Source: Coriolopsis trogii (taxonomy: Eukaryota > Basidiomycota > Agaricomycetes > Polyporales > Polyporaceae). Taken from it: 64,000 nt of DNA. The notes under the pieces were generated by a model that saw only the letters and a program-made list of their open reading frames with translations, did no database searches and was not told where the DNA came from. Of the stretch, positions 8,956 through 20,044 are shown piece by piece (position 1 is the stretch's first letter; every line of letters begins with the position of its first letter). Location: positions 1 to 64,000 of the forward strand of contig JAHYIO010000027.1 of assembly GCA_020543525.1 (NCBI GenBank), given 5' to 3'. The translations under genes were made by a program, and so were the position numbers.

Positions 8956-11634
8956 TTAGTGCATATGTGTGGACTGCTGTGTTGGGCGTAGACTAATAGA
9001 GAGTGTGAAGTGACTGGATTGTTCTATCGTGCGGGCGAGGTCGGCGCAGACTCGGTGATGCTGCAAGCTGTTCTTCCATTCTTTGGCAGTCTTAAGTCTC
9101 GCTTCCCCACTACGCACCTCTGCCAACCGCCTCTGGAACCAATGCTCCTGCGCTGGACTCCATATACCAACGAACTGACTGACCACTTTGCTGCCAATGA
9201 TGATGTTGCGGCCACCATGACATCTCAGCGACCTGATCGCCCCGACCTGTACTTGATCAGGATAGGATCGATTTCTAGCATGGAGAGCCGTCCACTTACC
9301 TGTGCTCACTTTGTATACCCCGCAGATTATATCCAACTCGTCTTTTGTAAGGACGTCATCCACCATCTCCACACCGCTGACAGCTGCGACAACCGGGGCG
9401 TGAAGACTGCTGTCCTCTGTAGGTCCGCTAATTGCCAGGTCCTCAAAGAGCGTTCTGATGTCCTTGTCACAGCCAATCACCTCCAGCAACAACCTCCATA
9501 CTATACCTCCCATACACAGGCCGGCCCTGACTTGTGGAGTTTGAAGGAGTAGCATGACCCGCTCCACATAGTCACAGTAGTCTCGGGTGGTAGGAATGTC
9601 GTGCTGTTCACGGTACAATTCGATAGAGCGGCACCGGGAGGCGATTGCCGAAGGGTATGAGGAACCGGGGGTCGAAATGGGCTGAATCGTGCGAAAAGCG
9701 ATCCCTGCCTTGACAAGTAGTCGAGCGGCGTATTCGGTAGTCCACGTGTTCTCCGTATTGCGTATAATGAAAGCCACGGCACTCGCTGTGGTGACTATGT
9801 GCCAACGTTGATCGGCAGGATCGGCGGTGAAGCGGATGTCGAAGACCGACAAGTTGCGGTTGGTGTGGAACGTTGTGTCGTAAAGCGGCGTCCTATCGAA
9901 TAGATACAGTGATTGTTTGACAGTAGGCGTAATGAGATATAGATCGCATCGGTGTTCCACATCAAGGGCAGCAGTGAGGACCGGGTCGGCCAACTTCCTC
10001 CTTACTAGAGCGTCAGCGCACGCCTGCAAAGTCTGTTTCTGGGTGATGTCCGTAGGAATACGATCAGTGCGCTCCCCATACATCTTTGCAAGATGTACGG
10101 TGACGTCGGGATGTGTGGCGTCCGGTAGATGAAGCGTCACACTGTGGATTCCGTACCATTGCCTGATGTAGTCGTCCGGAAAGGTCAAGGAAAACGCTGG
10201 CAATGGGTCGTCATCTCCAGACACAGACAGCTCCTGTAGAGCCTCAAGGCTCTTCGCAGCAGGCTTATTAGCAGAGTCGTCTGCGGTCTCCAAACGCCCA
10301 TACGTGGATAGGATGGAAGGAAGCATGGCATGTACCGGGGTGGCTTGAGAGGCGTCCGAGACCGGCCAAATATCCCATTGATGGTAAAAAGGGTCGTAGC
10401 GCCGCTGCGTCGTCGGTATCAGAGGCCACAACGCGCGAGCACTCTGCGCGGGCAACCGGAGTCGGTAATCGAGCATGTGCCAACTTGCTGGACTGTTAGG
10501 GAAGATTTCGCCCACATGAACCCAGATGAAGACGCGAGATCGAGGGTGGGGGGTGGTGTGTGTCGCAGCATAGGCTTCCCGCCTTCGTCGATGTGTGATA
10601 TCCTCGCTATTCTGCCGACGGAGGATGGCAGCATGTATGGTGGCCCTACGTGCAAAGAATGAGACGCGACTCTCCTGAGGTTGCTGTTCTGGGCCATGGG
10701 GTGGAGAGTTCCTGTCAGAAGCGATGGCATGCAAGTACTTGTAAGTGCTTCCGAGGCGACACAGCGTGAAACGATGCAGTCCGTGGCGCTCGCGAGGGTT
10801 GTTGAGGGCAAGGAATCGCTCTTCACCACTGGGAACCAGGTCCTGGCATGAGGGCAGCGCAGACTGGAAGTCGCTGAGGTCCTGTGGAGTCCTCCACCGT
10901 ATGATGATGGGTACACGCGCCCAGCGCAGCACAGGTACAAGGTGAATGATAGGCCTATCCGCCACAGTCAACGCGACTCCCACTCTTTGATCTCGTTCAA
11001 ATTCGGTGACGACAGAAGACTGCAGCGCGTCAATCCAGGTTGGGTGTACTCTGTACCTCCTCAGACAGCTAATCCAAGGAGGGGTGACGTCTTTGCTAGC
11101 AAGAGGTAATTGTGCAAATCGCCAAATGGCAATAGCGAGGGAACATCGCGCAGCGAGTAAGAGGATGGCTTCGCGCGCATGTCGCATAGCGCGCTGGGCG
11201 GCCTGGAAATCAGCGTGCGTTCTTCTATAGCCGTAATCGGTTGGACTTGGCGCATCGACAGGACGTCTGACGGCTTTTGCAGCATCACTGTTTGCGTTTT
11301 GAAGGAGCGCCTCCGTGATGTAAGACAAGCCATTCTCAAGCTCTGCCCACTTTGCCTCAAGAGCACCGGGCGTCCGATATACACCATTAGTAGCTTCTGG
11401 TGCCGGAAGCATGGTCTCGCACGCTAAGCAGGAGAGGAGGAAGTCATTGATTGGGGATGCACTGAACAGAAACGCGGCTTCAGGAACGCCAGGAATGGCA
11501 TACTGGAGCTGGCGAGACGAATGGAACAGGTGGAAGGGTGCTGTGTTCGGAGAATGGATGGGGAGTCGAAGGTCAGCGGGCACGTTGACGACTGTGAACA
11601 TCTCATTATTATTGGCTGTGAATGTATACGCCAT
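8956..11634 (-). CDS. Large conserved-type orphan protein, 892 aa, single exon
   Basis: One uninterrupted frame of 892 codons, by far longer than chance in this region. I do not recognise a known domain. No signal peptide or transmembrane segment is obvious. The protein is rich in Trp and Arg and has regular-looking blocks: an N-terminal region ending near LPAPEATNGVYRTPGAL, a middle block with WHMLDYRLRLPAQSARALW, and a C-terminal block with GGIVWRLLLEVIG and WSPAQEHWFQRRLAEV. The C-terminal tail is basic. Lack of introns in a genome where most genes have several suggests origin from, or spread with, a mobile element; it lies 8 kb from the Helitron, so linkage to that element cannot be shown. 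Alternative: an ordinary lineage-specific gene. The start is the first ATG of the frame. Confidence 0.7.
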   Translation of the reverse strand: MAYTFTANNNEMFTVVNVPADLRLPIHSPNTAPFHLFHSSRQLQYAIPGVPEAAFLFSASPINDFLLSCLACETMLPAPEATNGVYRTPGALEAKWAELENGLSYITEALLQNANSDAAKAVRRPVDAPSPTDYGYRRTHADFQAAQRAMRHAREAILLLAARCSLAIAIWRFAQLPLASKDVTPPWISCLRRYRVHPTWIDALQSSVVTEFERDQRVGVALTVADRPIIHLVPVLRWARVPIIIRWRTPQDLSDFQSALPSCQDLVPSGEERFLALNNPRERHGLHRFTLCRLGSTYKYLHAIASDRNSPPHGPEQQPQESRVSFFARRATIHAAILRRQNSEDITHRRRREAYAATHTTPHPRSRVFIWVHVGEIFPNSPASWHMLDYRLRLPAQSARALWPLIPTTQRRYDPFYHQWDIWPVSDASQATPVHAMLPSILSTYGRLETADDSANKPAAKSLEALQELSVSGDDDPLPAFSLTFPDDYIRQWYGIHSVTLHLPDATHPDVTVHLAKMYGERTDRIPTDITQKQTLQACADALVRRKLADPVLTAALDVEHRCDLYLITPTVKQSLYLFDRTPLYDTTFHTNRNLSVFDIRFTADPADQRWHIVTTASAVAFIIRNTENTWTTEYAARLLVKAGIAFRTIQPISTPGSSYPSAIASRCRSIELYREQHDIPTTRDYCDYVERVMLLLQTPQVRAGLCMGGIVWRLLLEVIGCDKDIRTLFEDLAISGPTEDSSLHAPVVAAVSGVEMVDDVLTKDELDIICGVYKVSTGKWTALHARNRSYPDQVQVGAIRSLRCHGGRNIIIGSKVVSQFVGIWSPAQEHWFQRRLAEVRSGEARLKTAKEWKNSLQHHRVCADLARTIEQSSHFTLSISLRPTQQSTHMH

Positions 11635-12806
11635 ATCCCTGACGGCATCGTCAGCGCAGCATTCTGAATCACTACGGTACCTAATAGTACATACCTATCC
11701 ATCTTGCAATAGTAAGGGCGGCGGTTGTGTAGGGTTTGCGTACGCGAGCGACGTGTCACTGTGTCGCGGTGCAGAATGTGAGTTGATGACAATGCGCGCG
11801 GTATAGTTGACATACACTGAAGTGGTGCGGGCGCAGGAGCGTGAGCAGTGAGCAAAGACAATTGCAAACTGATGAGCTTTAGCAGAGTGCACACGTAATC
11901 GTCTATGCCGTCTTCGGCAGGTGGACAGTTATGGAAATTGCGCAGCGCCTGTACATGGAAGTTGAGTTTCCAAATCTCTCGATTTTATACCAACCAAACA
12001 TTCGTACTACCGCCATTCAGCGGGCACTGCGGTCTTTCCAACCACGCATTACGATAGCTTGTCCCGTAGGTCTTGGATGACATGTGCCCGACGCCTCACT
12101 CGACAGATCAAAATACGCATGTCACCGCGCCGACGTAGTCCTACAGATGGGTTCAAGCTTATGTCGTGCCAACAACATCCACGGCGGTCGCGCAGACCAG
12201 TACAATTGCTATAGATACAGTTCCTCCCGGGTACGGATATCACGAGCCGCGCGTGTCTGCCAGACCGCGTGTTTCCCTACTAACAACGCACCAATGGGGA
12301 AACCTAGCCGAAGAATGACAGGGCTCTTAAGAGCCTTCTCCATCAACCAACGACGACGCAGGCCAATAGTGCCTCGGCCCACCTGCCCCAAATACTCTCA
12401 ATGAGACCGCACACAGCAAGACAGGAGCGCTACCATTTGAAAGGCGTACGCAGTAATGACGATCAGCGTCGACGTGAACAGCCACCAATGAAACGGTACG
12501 AGCGACATACCCGGGAGGTGATGTTCATCAACATGTTGCGCTCAGCGACCGTGTTGTAGACGACGATGTTTCAGATGTGGGATGGACATCATGCACGGTG
12601 TAATGATATTTGGGGTACTGCAGGCGGAGACGATGGGAGTAATTCAAAGATGAAAACGAAGGATATAGCTTGGGACGCTGATGAGAAACGGGCTGTGCCT
12701 TCGTGCCCTGCGAGTGGAACGTCACAAAACAGTTGGATTGGCATTGTTACACATGGTGTGTACAGAATTGGTCAGGCGGGTAGAGAGCGCAGGCGAGCGA
12801 TCGGTG
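11635..12806. other. Intergenic, nothing recognised
   Basis: About 1.2 kb between the orphan gene and the kinase stop codon. It holds the upstream region of the orphan gene; no TATA box or repeat stands out. Confidence 0.35.
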
Positions 12807-14506
12807 TCACTGCCACTGCAACCTATTCAGCGCATCGAAGTACTCGTGATTCCCCGCCATGCGTAGCGTTAAACGTTGAGCGGGAGCGGGGTTCATGAGG
12901 CTCTGTAGGAAGCCATGCAACTTCGAGTCGAAGACCAGGCTCTAGAATGGCGTTAAAGACGTGGATATTCACAGAGGAGTAATAACATAGGGACATACAG
13001 CCAAAGGCTTCATCCTCAAGAGGCGCTTGAAGGCCGCGATCACATGCGGGTCGGAAGTGGAGCAAGAAACCGGTGGGAATCGAACGGAAACGGTGTCATC
13101 TAAGATGAACGTTCCGGGCAGCTTGTCCTCGACTTCACGCGCGAAGTCAGCGGGGAACGGAGATACGACCTTTTCCACCATGGCGACGTGTTCGCGATCG
13201 CTGCCTATGGACGTCGGGAACAGGAAGTGTCCGATGTGTAATTCCGAGATAACGCAGCCGAGCGCGAAAGCGTCTACGCCAACAGACCAAGGAAGACCTG
13301 GATGGTGGTTAGTGACTGATAATATGCGGATTACGACACGTACCGAGACTCATTTCAGGAGCACGGTAAGCGATGTGGCCAGTACGTCCCACGTGTCTAC
13401 CAGCGACCTCGGTGGCTGAGCCTAAGTCGAGGATACAAAGCTGCGTCGTCTGCATGATTTTCTAGAATACTGTTAAGAAGCTTATTGTGAACGGAAGTGT
13501 CCAATTACTACCTTCCGGTGAAATCCCGTCAGCGGATCAAGCCATGCTATTTCCGTTGTCTCAGGGTAACGGAGCGCAATATTGTCGGGTTTGATATCAC
13601 AATGTATGATGTCGAGGGAATGAAGATCTGGAGGACGGATGTTCAACGTGATGTGGCAAGAGCAAGCGAGGTCACGTACACTCCAACGCTCTGACGAGCT
13701 GGTATGCAATCTCGAGAAGTTGGCGGCCAGGGAGTGGAAGCAATCCACAATAACCACCTATGACATCTTGCAGGGTGGCGTGGCAAAGCTCAAACACAAT
13801 GTAACTGAAGCCGCAATGGAAGCCATGATCCAAAACCTCGACAAAAAGCCTACGCAGAAAGCCATGAGAGTGCAACTCAGCAAGCATGGAAAGCCGGGAA
13901 AAATTGACTCAGCGTGACGGTCACAGCCAGCAAGAACACGCTTGCAGACAGTCAACTCCCACTCCGATTGAGTAGGATTAACATCTTCGTCCTTGCGTAG
14001 AACCTTGATGGCGACCGAATTCCCGGTAGCACAGTCTTGAGCGCATACTACAGTTGCGGACGCGCCTCGACCAAGATGCATCTGAACTTTGTCTGCATGA
14101 TATTCAAAAAATCAGAGACAGAAAGAGGGGATGCAAAGGTAACGCACAGCGTTCTTTGAAGATGTCCTGAACCGAAGGCACGTAGTCACTGGATGATGCA
14201 TGAGCGAGAGGAAAGGCGTATCGAGACATGACGCACCGTGCCAGATCGTAGCCAGAAGAACGAGGATTAGAAAGCAGGGGAGGAGGTGTGGACCGCGGGA
14301 CTTTGACAGGGTGACGGCCGAGGCTGGTCATCGTGCCGTGCGACCTGACACTCAGGGCTGGGACTGGAGGCGCATTATGCATGCATGCGTGGGGCAATTC
14401 AGTCAACGCAAAACGTAGTATACGGTGAACACTTACGAATTCGGGGAGAGCGGACTGTGAGAGCACTCGACGAGCGCTGCTTGCGAGAAGCCGACTTAGT
14501 CTGCAT
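12807..14506 (-). CDS. SRPK/LAMMER-like protein kinase, 8 exons, about 434 aa
   Basis: Exons (minus strand): 14506-14437, 14363-14148, 14092-13938, 13875-13680, 13627-13512, 13461-13344, 13297-12999, 12941-12807. They sum to 1,305 nt with consistent phases, so the gene is intact. Visible kinase motifs: Gly-rich loop GRGASATVV, ATP-binding Lys in VAIKVL, catalytic loop IHCDIKPDN, metal-binding DLG in CILDLGSATEV, and APE motif in GHIAYRAPEM followed by WSVGVDAFALGC. The DLG instead of DFG and the loop leading to YRAPE fit the SRPK/CLK group, which phosphorylates SR-type splicing factors. The long spacer insert of classical SRPKs is absent. The first about 100 residues are Ser/Arg-rich and lack a domain. 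Substrate is unknown. The 13876-13937 intron has a weak donor (GTTCTT) and is the least certain. Confidence 0.8.
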
Positions 14507-15145
14507 GAAGAGTGCATACGTCGTAGGTCAAAACGACGGCAGACAGTCATTATAAGGACGTGCAGTCATGGGACAGACCTCTCCCCTCGCCCCAGTACGC
14601 AGTGGCGGCGGTCCTGGGTGATTGCGATGCACACTCTATGGGAACCAACGATACCTGAGTCACAAGGGGCTTGAGGCGCTATTGCTTGCGAGCGCAATCA
14701 CGCCATTAGCAGTACGGCAACGATGGCGTGCTGAGCGCCATAAGACGTGATCGATGGCAACTGTGAGAGTCGGGAAAGACTGACCGTGATTATTGCCGAG
14801 CGCTCGGTAAGAACACTCGGCGGAAGCGGGTTGGGATACAATGCCGACAACGCAACGCGCGAGATGATTGCGCTCGCTGCGACAGTGCGACGTACATAGA
14901 GGCGGTGCCACATGCAAAATGAGAACGCCTTGCCAGCTTATAACAAACCGGGAACCACAGAGTCCGCCGACGTCTATCTATAAGGAGACAAGTCAGCAGT
15001 AGCAAATCTCAGAATACTGCACTTCTGCCTCCCATGCAAGCTAACCGCTGCCGCCACACCTATCATGTCGAAGGAGTACGTGCACAACAAAGCATGCGAG
15101 TTGCACTAATCAATAGGGCGAATACAGATCAGATGGGTACGGGCG
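14507..15145. other. Intergenic, kinase upstream region
   Basis: About 640 bp upstream of the kinase start. No clear TATA element, repeat or ORF with a domain. Confidence 0.35.
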
Positions 15146-15648
15146 ATGTTGTATCCGATAGGGAGGCGCAAGCGCCTGGAATACGTGCCTGTCGAGCGAC
15201 GACGTCACGCCAACGGTGACATTGAGGAAGTTGTCGATCCTTCGGGATGGTGTTCGTTCGCAGGCGTGGCGGGTTGCGCAGACACGTGGCGAATTCGTAC
15301 CCGAAGGACAAGCCGATGGGACTATTACTGCGTTCTGTATGCGGTTCCAGTACATCCGACACGCCGAAGGAATCTGGCGATGCGACGTCTTCGCGGCTGT
15401 CCTCCCTTCAGTGGTGAAATGGTGGTGCTGCGCATGGTTGACGACACATGGCGCTTGGTCGACATGGAACGACAAGATACAGAGAAGGCTGATATTGCTG
15501 CGTGCTCGTAAGTGTATTGCACCGTGCGTTTGTTTTCCATGGTGGTCTAACTTCATATCCGCATAGGACGGCTCGCAAGCTGATGGGCATGGATCGGCAG
15601 GGTGACGCTTTGGGAACCGTGGTTCAGTACATGCGTGTTGGAATGTGA
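15146..15648 (+). pseudogene. Fragment of an unknown basidiomycete gene, frameshifted, with one surviving intron
   Basis: The segment CMRFQYIRHAEGIWRCDVF is in one frame; about 40 bases later GEMVVLRMVDDTWRLVDMER continues in another, with no GT-AG pair between, so one base has probably been lost or gained near 15405. Downstream a canonical intron (donor GTAAGTG near 15511, acceptor CATAG near 15567) joins cleanly to TARKLMGMDRQGDALG and a stop near 15648. A correct intron next to a broken frame indicates a decayed real gene, not random sequence. Function unknown. The 5' end cannot be placed. Confidence 0.4.
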
Positions 15649-17429
15649 GGGAAGATGAGAACACTTATTATTCGGTGGTTGATGGTGTATTGCAATGTAG
15701 GCGTGCACGAGTAGACCAAATCTGACACAGAGAACTCCGCACCCCTGGTCGAACCGAGACTGAGACATTGGGTGTGTGTGTGTGTGCTGAATTTGGCTTG
15801 GGTTTCATCATTGGTCGAGGATACAGGAGGGACTGGGCTTGCAATGCATGTCCAAGATAAGGCACTAAGAAGTCAGACGCCGCTACGGGAATGGGGAGAG
15901 TATTATTGACGTTCACGAGCCCAGACAGTGCACCGCTTGCGAAAATTACAGGGGCACCAGAGTGTGACGAGTTTGGTACTGTACCATGCTCACAGAACAT
16001 CAAATGAGCCAGATTGTCGTCAGCGGAGACGAGAAACGGTGGCGTTGGATGCCAGACAACCGGAACACAACAGATGGCAATGGGGGAGCGTGTGATTGAT
16101 TGTACTGTGTGGAAGGTGGCAAAGTGAACTAAAGGCCGAAAGCGGGCCACGTAATGAAGCCAATTACAGACTTCTCAGGAACCAGCGTATAGAAGAATTG
16201 CACATCCTGGAACGGGTTACAAACGATGGGTTTGAGAAGGATGCAGGGCCCCATGGAAGGTACACAGCGAACGGGCACTATCAGGCCATTGATGGCTGCG
16301 CGTGGAACGTAGTACGAGATGACACTGTATGCCGACCCATCGTAGACGACCTTCGCGTACTGCATATAATGGTTGGAGAGTCAACGATGCGCTCGATGCA
16401 TGTACTGAAGCTTAACATATAAAACTGACCTTTCGCACCAACGCGGTTCCAAGGACTACATCAGGAGATGCCGAAATGCCACATAATTGGTACGCCAGCG
16501 TGGAAGCTAGACGAGTGCCAACCGACTGACGATTGGGAACTGGCATGGTATGATGGGCGGTGATTGCGGATGCAGTCCTGTGGTGGGGGTAAGGTGGCGT
16601 ATCCAGTGGTTGAAGACAGAACTGTAAAGGTGCAGCGTGAACTATCAGGACATGGATGAGACCGCTTAGCGGACGGTACCTCAAACGTGTCGGTCTGAAT
16701 CCGATGTTGCCATGACTGCCCATCGCAGTGACTGCCGGACGAAAGGGGTTCAGTGGAAGGTGGGAGGTACGCAAGTGTGAGAGCATGAACGGAGTTGATA
16801 GCTCTTTGCGGCATATTGTGAAGTTCCAGCGTGTCAACGGCAACAACACCGCTACGAACAGCTTCGATGAAGAGGGTCGCATCAGTGGAATTCTGCATCC
16901 AGGCGCCTTCTATGATGGCGCCTTGCAGAGGAGCTGGAGGACTGATGTTCGCGCAGACGCAAATTTCAGGTGGGTGAGACATCAGTGGCGAGGGATGACA
17001 AAAAAAGGGATGGACCGACCTATGTATGGGGAGGCAGACAGCTACTTAAATGTGGTATGAGGGTGAGTCCGAGATTGTTGCTCCACCTACGCGACAAGCA
17101 TCCATAGGCTCTGTACGTAGCGAGTGGGTCGAAGACGGCGTAGCACAGCTGGCAGCAACACTGAACAGAAACAGAGCATTTCCAATGCTGCACGGTGGGC
17201 GGCTACGCAGACGCATCGCTCACTCTCCGCGGCATAGTGCACGTGGGCACGTGTGAGGCCTTCCCACAGACCTAGGAATCGCCACGATGGCTAATAGGAG
17301 GGAAGCGATGACGCCTTGTAAGCGCGGTGAGTCAATACCACTAGGTGAGAGGAACCAGGTTGCATATCAATGGGCAGACGTGAGGATATCAACTCGGCAC
17401 ATACTAAGGGCACATGATAACAATGGATA
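15649..17429. other. Gene-poor stretch
   Basis: Several ORFs of 80-170 codons on the minus strand overlap in different frames and lack a recognisable domain or a consistent splice chain. A short TG/CA run lies near 15770-15786. Nothing else stands out. Confidence 0.35.
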
Positions 17430-18251
17430 GGGCATGGCACGGGGCGGGTAAACCCGTGACGGGTACGGGTATATACCCGTGAGGGTGCGGGTACGGGTCG
17501 AGGAGGTGGTGACCCGCGGAAACCCCGTACCCGCAGGCGGGTCCACGGGTACCCATGAGAGCCTGTACACCTTGCGAGCGCTTCAGATGTCGTAGGCCTA
17601 GCTCACTAGTGAATACCAGTAAGGAAGGTTCCTCGTAAGTTACATAAGCTGCGCGACGGTCATTTTGCGACTCATTGGTGACACGATAATTGCTGCTTGA
17701 TACGCCCCTCCCCCACTCCAACTGATACCACATTTCCTCGACCACAGTCGTTGCATGTCATCGAGAAAAGGTTAGCAAGAAGGCGCCTCCAACTCGTACC
17801 CGCAAACGCGCCGCTCCAGACGATACTCGGGAGAATACACCTCTGTAGACAGAGGTATTCATCGATTAGATGTCAGAGTGTAGTCGAACTTTTGCAGGTC
17901 TACGATGATACTAGCTGAGTAGCAGTAGGCGCTTGCTGTCCCCTCTTCCACACACTGGTTACTCCGTATGTTCATATGGCGGAGCACCACAACCCGCTCG
18001 AGTACATCCATACACATATACAGGACGAGTTTGTCTTAGACATTGAAGCCTAATGAGACAGGCCCAATCGCGTTCCCTGCATGAATAAGCGCCGTGCATA
18101 GGTACACGTCTTCATCTGCCTACCCGTCCGTCTACCCGTCCGTCAACCCGTACGGGCACATACCCATACCCGCCACTCACGGGTACAAACCCGCACGGCT
18201 ACGGGTCGAGTCTGCCTTCAAATACCCGTACCCGACCCGTGCCATACCCTA
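17430..18251. mobile_element. Putative non-autonomous element with terminal inverted repeats and ACGGGT/ACCCGT palindromes
   Basis: The left end TAGGGCATGGCACGGG (17430-17445) is matched by the inverted right end CCCGTGCCATACCCTA (18236-18251), one mismatch in 16. Inside each end is a 100-130 bp block packed with CCCGT/ACGGG units that pair locally, for example the perfect 16-bp palindrome ACGGGTATATACCCGT at 17465-17480 and CCCGTACGGG at 18147-18156. About 560 bp of ordinary-looking sequence lies between. CAATGGA occurs on both sides (17423-17429 directly at the left end; about 18256-18262, four bases off the right end), a possible imperfect target duplication. No transposase is encoded. Reading: MITE-like element, or a pair of structured repeats flanking a spacer. 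Confidence 0.5.
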
Positions 18252-19817
18252 ACGTCAATGGACTATGAGACGCAACAAAGGGCGTCGTTGAGAGGAACAG
18301 GAGGTGTCCTGCACCTGGGTGGGAATACCTCAGCAACGCCAACCGGTAAGGTGACTACTATAAGGAACATACTTCCTTGGCATAATTGAGCTGGTCCGCG
18401 TCATATGTTGCAGCGCGGCATTCCTCTTGTCCATGAGGCGTGAGGATTGAACCAGATAGTATCATAGTACCTGCGTGATCGTCACGCTGAATGTGTTTGC
18501 CAGTTGGCAGGAGCTGGTACAATTGCAGGATTTGACCATGGCTTCACTCCTGATCCTCAAACAACCGTCACAATGTCAAGCGGTCTGGTGAGAGCATCGT
18601 CGTTGAGCTCATTGTGGGGTCATCCGACATGAACATGGATCGGGACAGAATGATTTGCAACAGCCGGGGCTTCACTGATTTCAGGACTCGAAGCGTAGTC
18701 TTTGCACTGCTGCATGTGTTGGGAGTAGTACAGTATACGCAGCATGGGGAGGAACATAAGGACGTGGATCTCGTAATGCCTACAAACACGACTGAACAAT
18801 CACAACAGGGTGTACTCATAGAACTGCGTGGAGCGCATTGTAGAAGACGGAAGAACTGAGTACATCCTGCAAATGGCCCAGTGTATATACATACTAGTCA
18901 CGCTAATGGCGTTGGGATGTAGCATAGGCGGATGGAAAGTGTTGGGTGTAAAGTGGGGGGAGGGGTCGGAAATGAGCCGGACATGCGCGATCAGGGCGGC
19001 AATGGCGGCGGGAGATAACACGCTTGACAGCGGGTGCATTCTGTAGAGTAGACCCAAGCGTTTGAGGGCAGCGGCAAGCGCAATGGGGCTTGCCAATGGA
19101 ACGCAAGTAGGGATTGAGAGGAACGGATGTGAGCAATGGAGGGACAGCGACGTCACGGAGACGGTGCCCATGTAGGGGGCGACGTTGCAAGATCGGATGA
19201 TCGAATCGTGGTACCCAAGGAGGAAGCAGCCAGGGCGCCGGGGAGAGGTTGCAGCAGCGGATGCTGCAGGCGCAATCCCGCGCGGCCGAAAACGTGTAGC
19301 AGGGAGCGGACATTGAGTGAGGGGCGTGTGGACGGACCAACGGCAAGGGATGGCCGCGCCAGGGCGTAGAAAGGGGTACGGCGGGGAGCTGAGAGGAGGA
19401 GATAAGCTTCGCGCATGGAATACCCTTGCAGGATGAGTGGTTCACAAGGCTTTTGTGGGTATGGGGAGGAGCAGCGAGCTGAGCAAATGAGATGTACGTC
19501 ATGGTGGGGCGGAGGCCGCGCCCCCGGGCGTTTACAGAACGATGGACCGATGAAATAATAACGAGAGTGAAGGAGACACGTGCAGGCAAGAACGAGCTGA
19601 GTGCTGAGCCGGGACTCGGAGCCACTCGCTGCACATCCTGCCCTATTTTCAGCTGTGACAGCCGCACGCGGACAAGTAGACTCGGAGTGGTTGGCTGCGC
19701 TGAAAGAAGTACTCGCCGTGCGAGAGACGACCGAGCATACAGCAGAGGAGTGAGGGAACGCGAGAATGAGACATATGAGGAGGAGGCAGAAAAAGGCAGC
19801 GCGGTACGTGCTCCTCA
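18252..19817. other. Stretch with overlapping ORFs, no assignable gene
   Basis: On the minus strand between about 18,900 and 19,880 two ORFs of 254 and 243 codons overlap in different frames over a purine-rich plus strand. Both are Pro/Ser/Leu-rich, as expected from base composition, and no domain or splice chain was found. Confidence 0.35.
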
Positions 19818-19850
19818 CTAGACATAGACTCCGTGTCTTGCTTACAAGAC
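19818..19850 (-). mobile_element. Probable Helitron 3' terminus: hairpin plus CTAG end, followed by T
   Basis: Read on the minus strand, a 6-bp stem with a 4-base loop (GTCTTG-TAAG-CAAGAC, 19850-19835) is followed after 13 bases by CTAG (19821-19818) and then T. Helitrons end in CTRR just downstream of a short subterminal hairpin and insert between A and T, so the layout fits. It lies 195 bp beyond the stop codon of the Rep-helicase gene on the same strand, where the 3' end is expected. A competing 4-bp stem overlaps it. The matching 5' TC end, which should lie above 26,368, was not identified. Confidence 0.55.
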
Positions 19851-20044
19851 CGGTACATAGCCCCCACCCCAGAATTACAGACATAGCTCTGCTTGCGTGA
19901 TCATAAGGCCACTCGGAAACTAACTCTTAATGTATTTCCACCATACTGCGTTGCGCGTTTAACAGCCAAACATAGCCCCTAGAATGTAGGATTGATACGG
20001 AATACTCGACCACCAACTGGGCCATCCAGCAAAGGTATCAGAAG

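Noticed and set aside
18903..19884. Two long overlapping minus-strand ORFs (254 and 243 codons)
   Set aside because: Different frames over the same biased sequence, no domain, no splice chain; compatible with composition alone. The lower end also crosses the proposed Helitron terminus.
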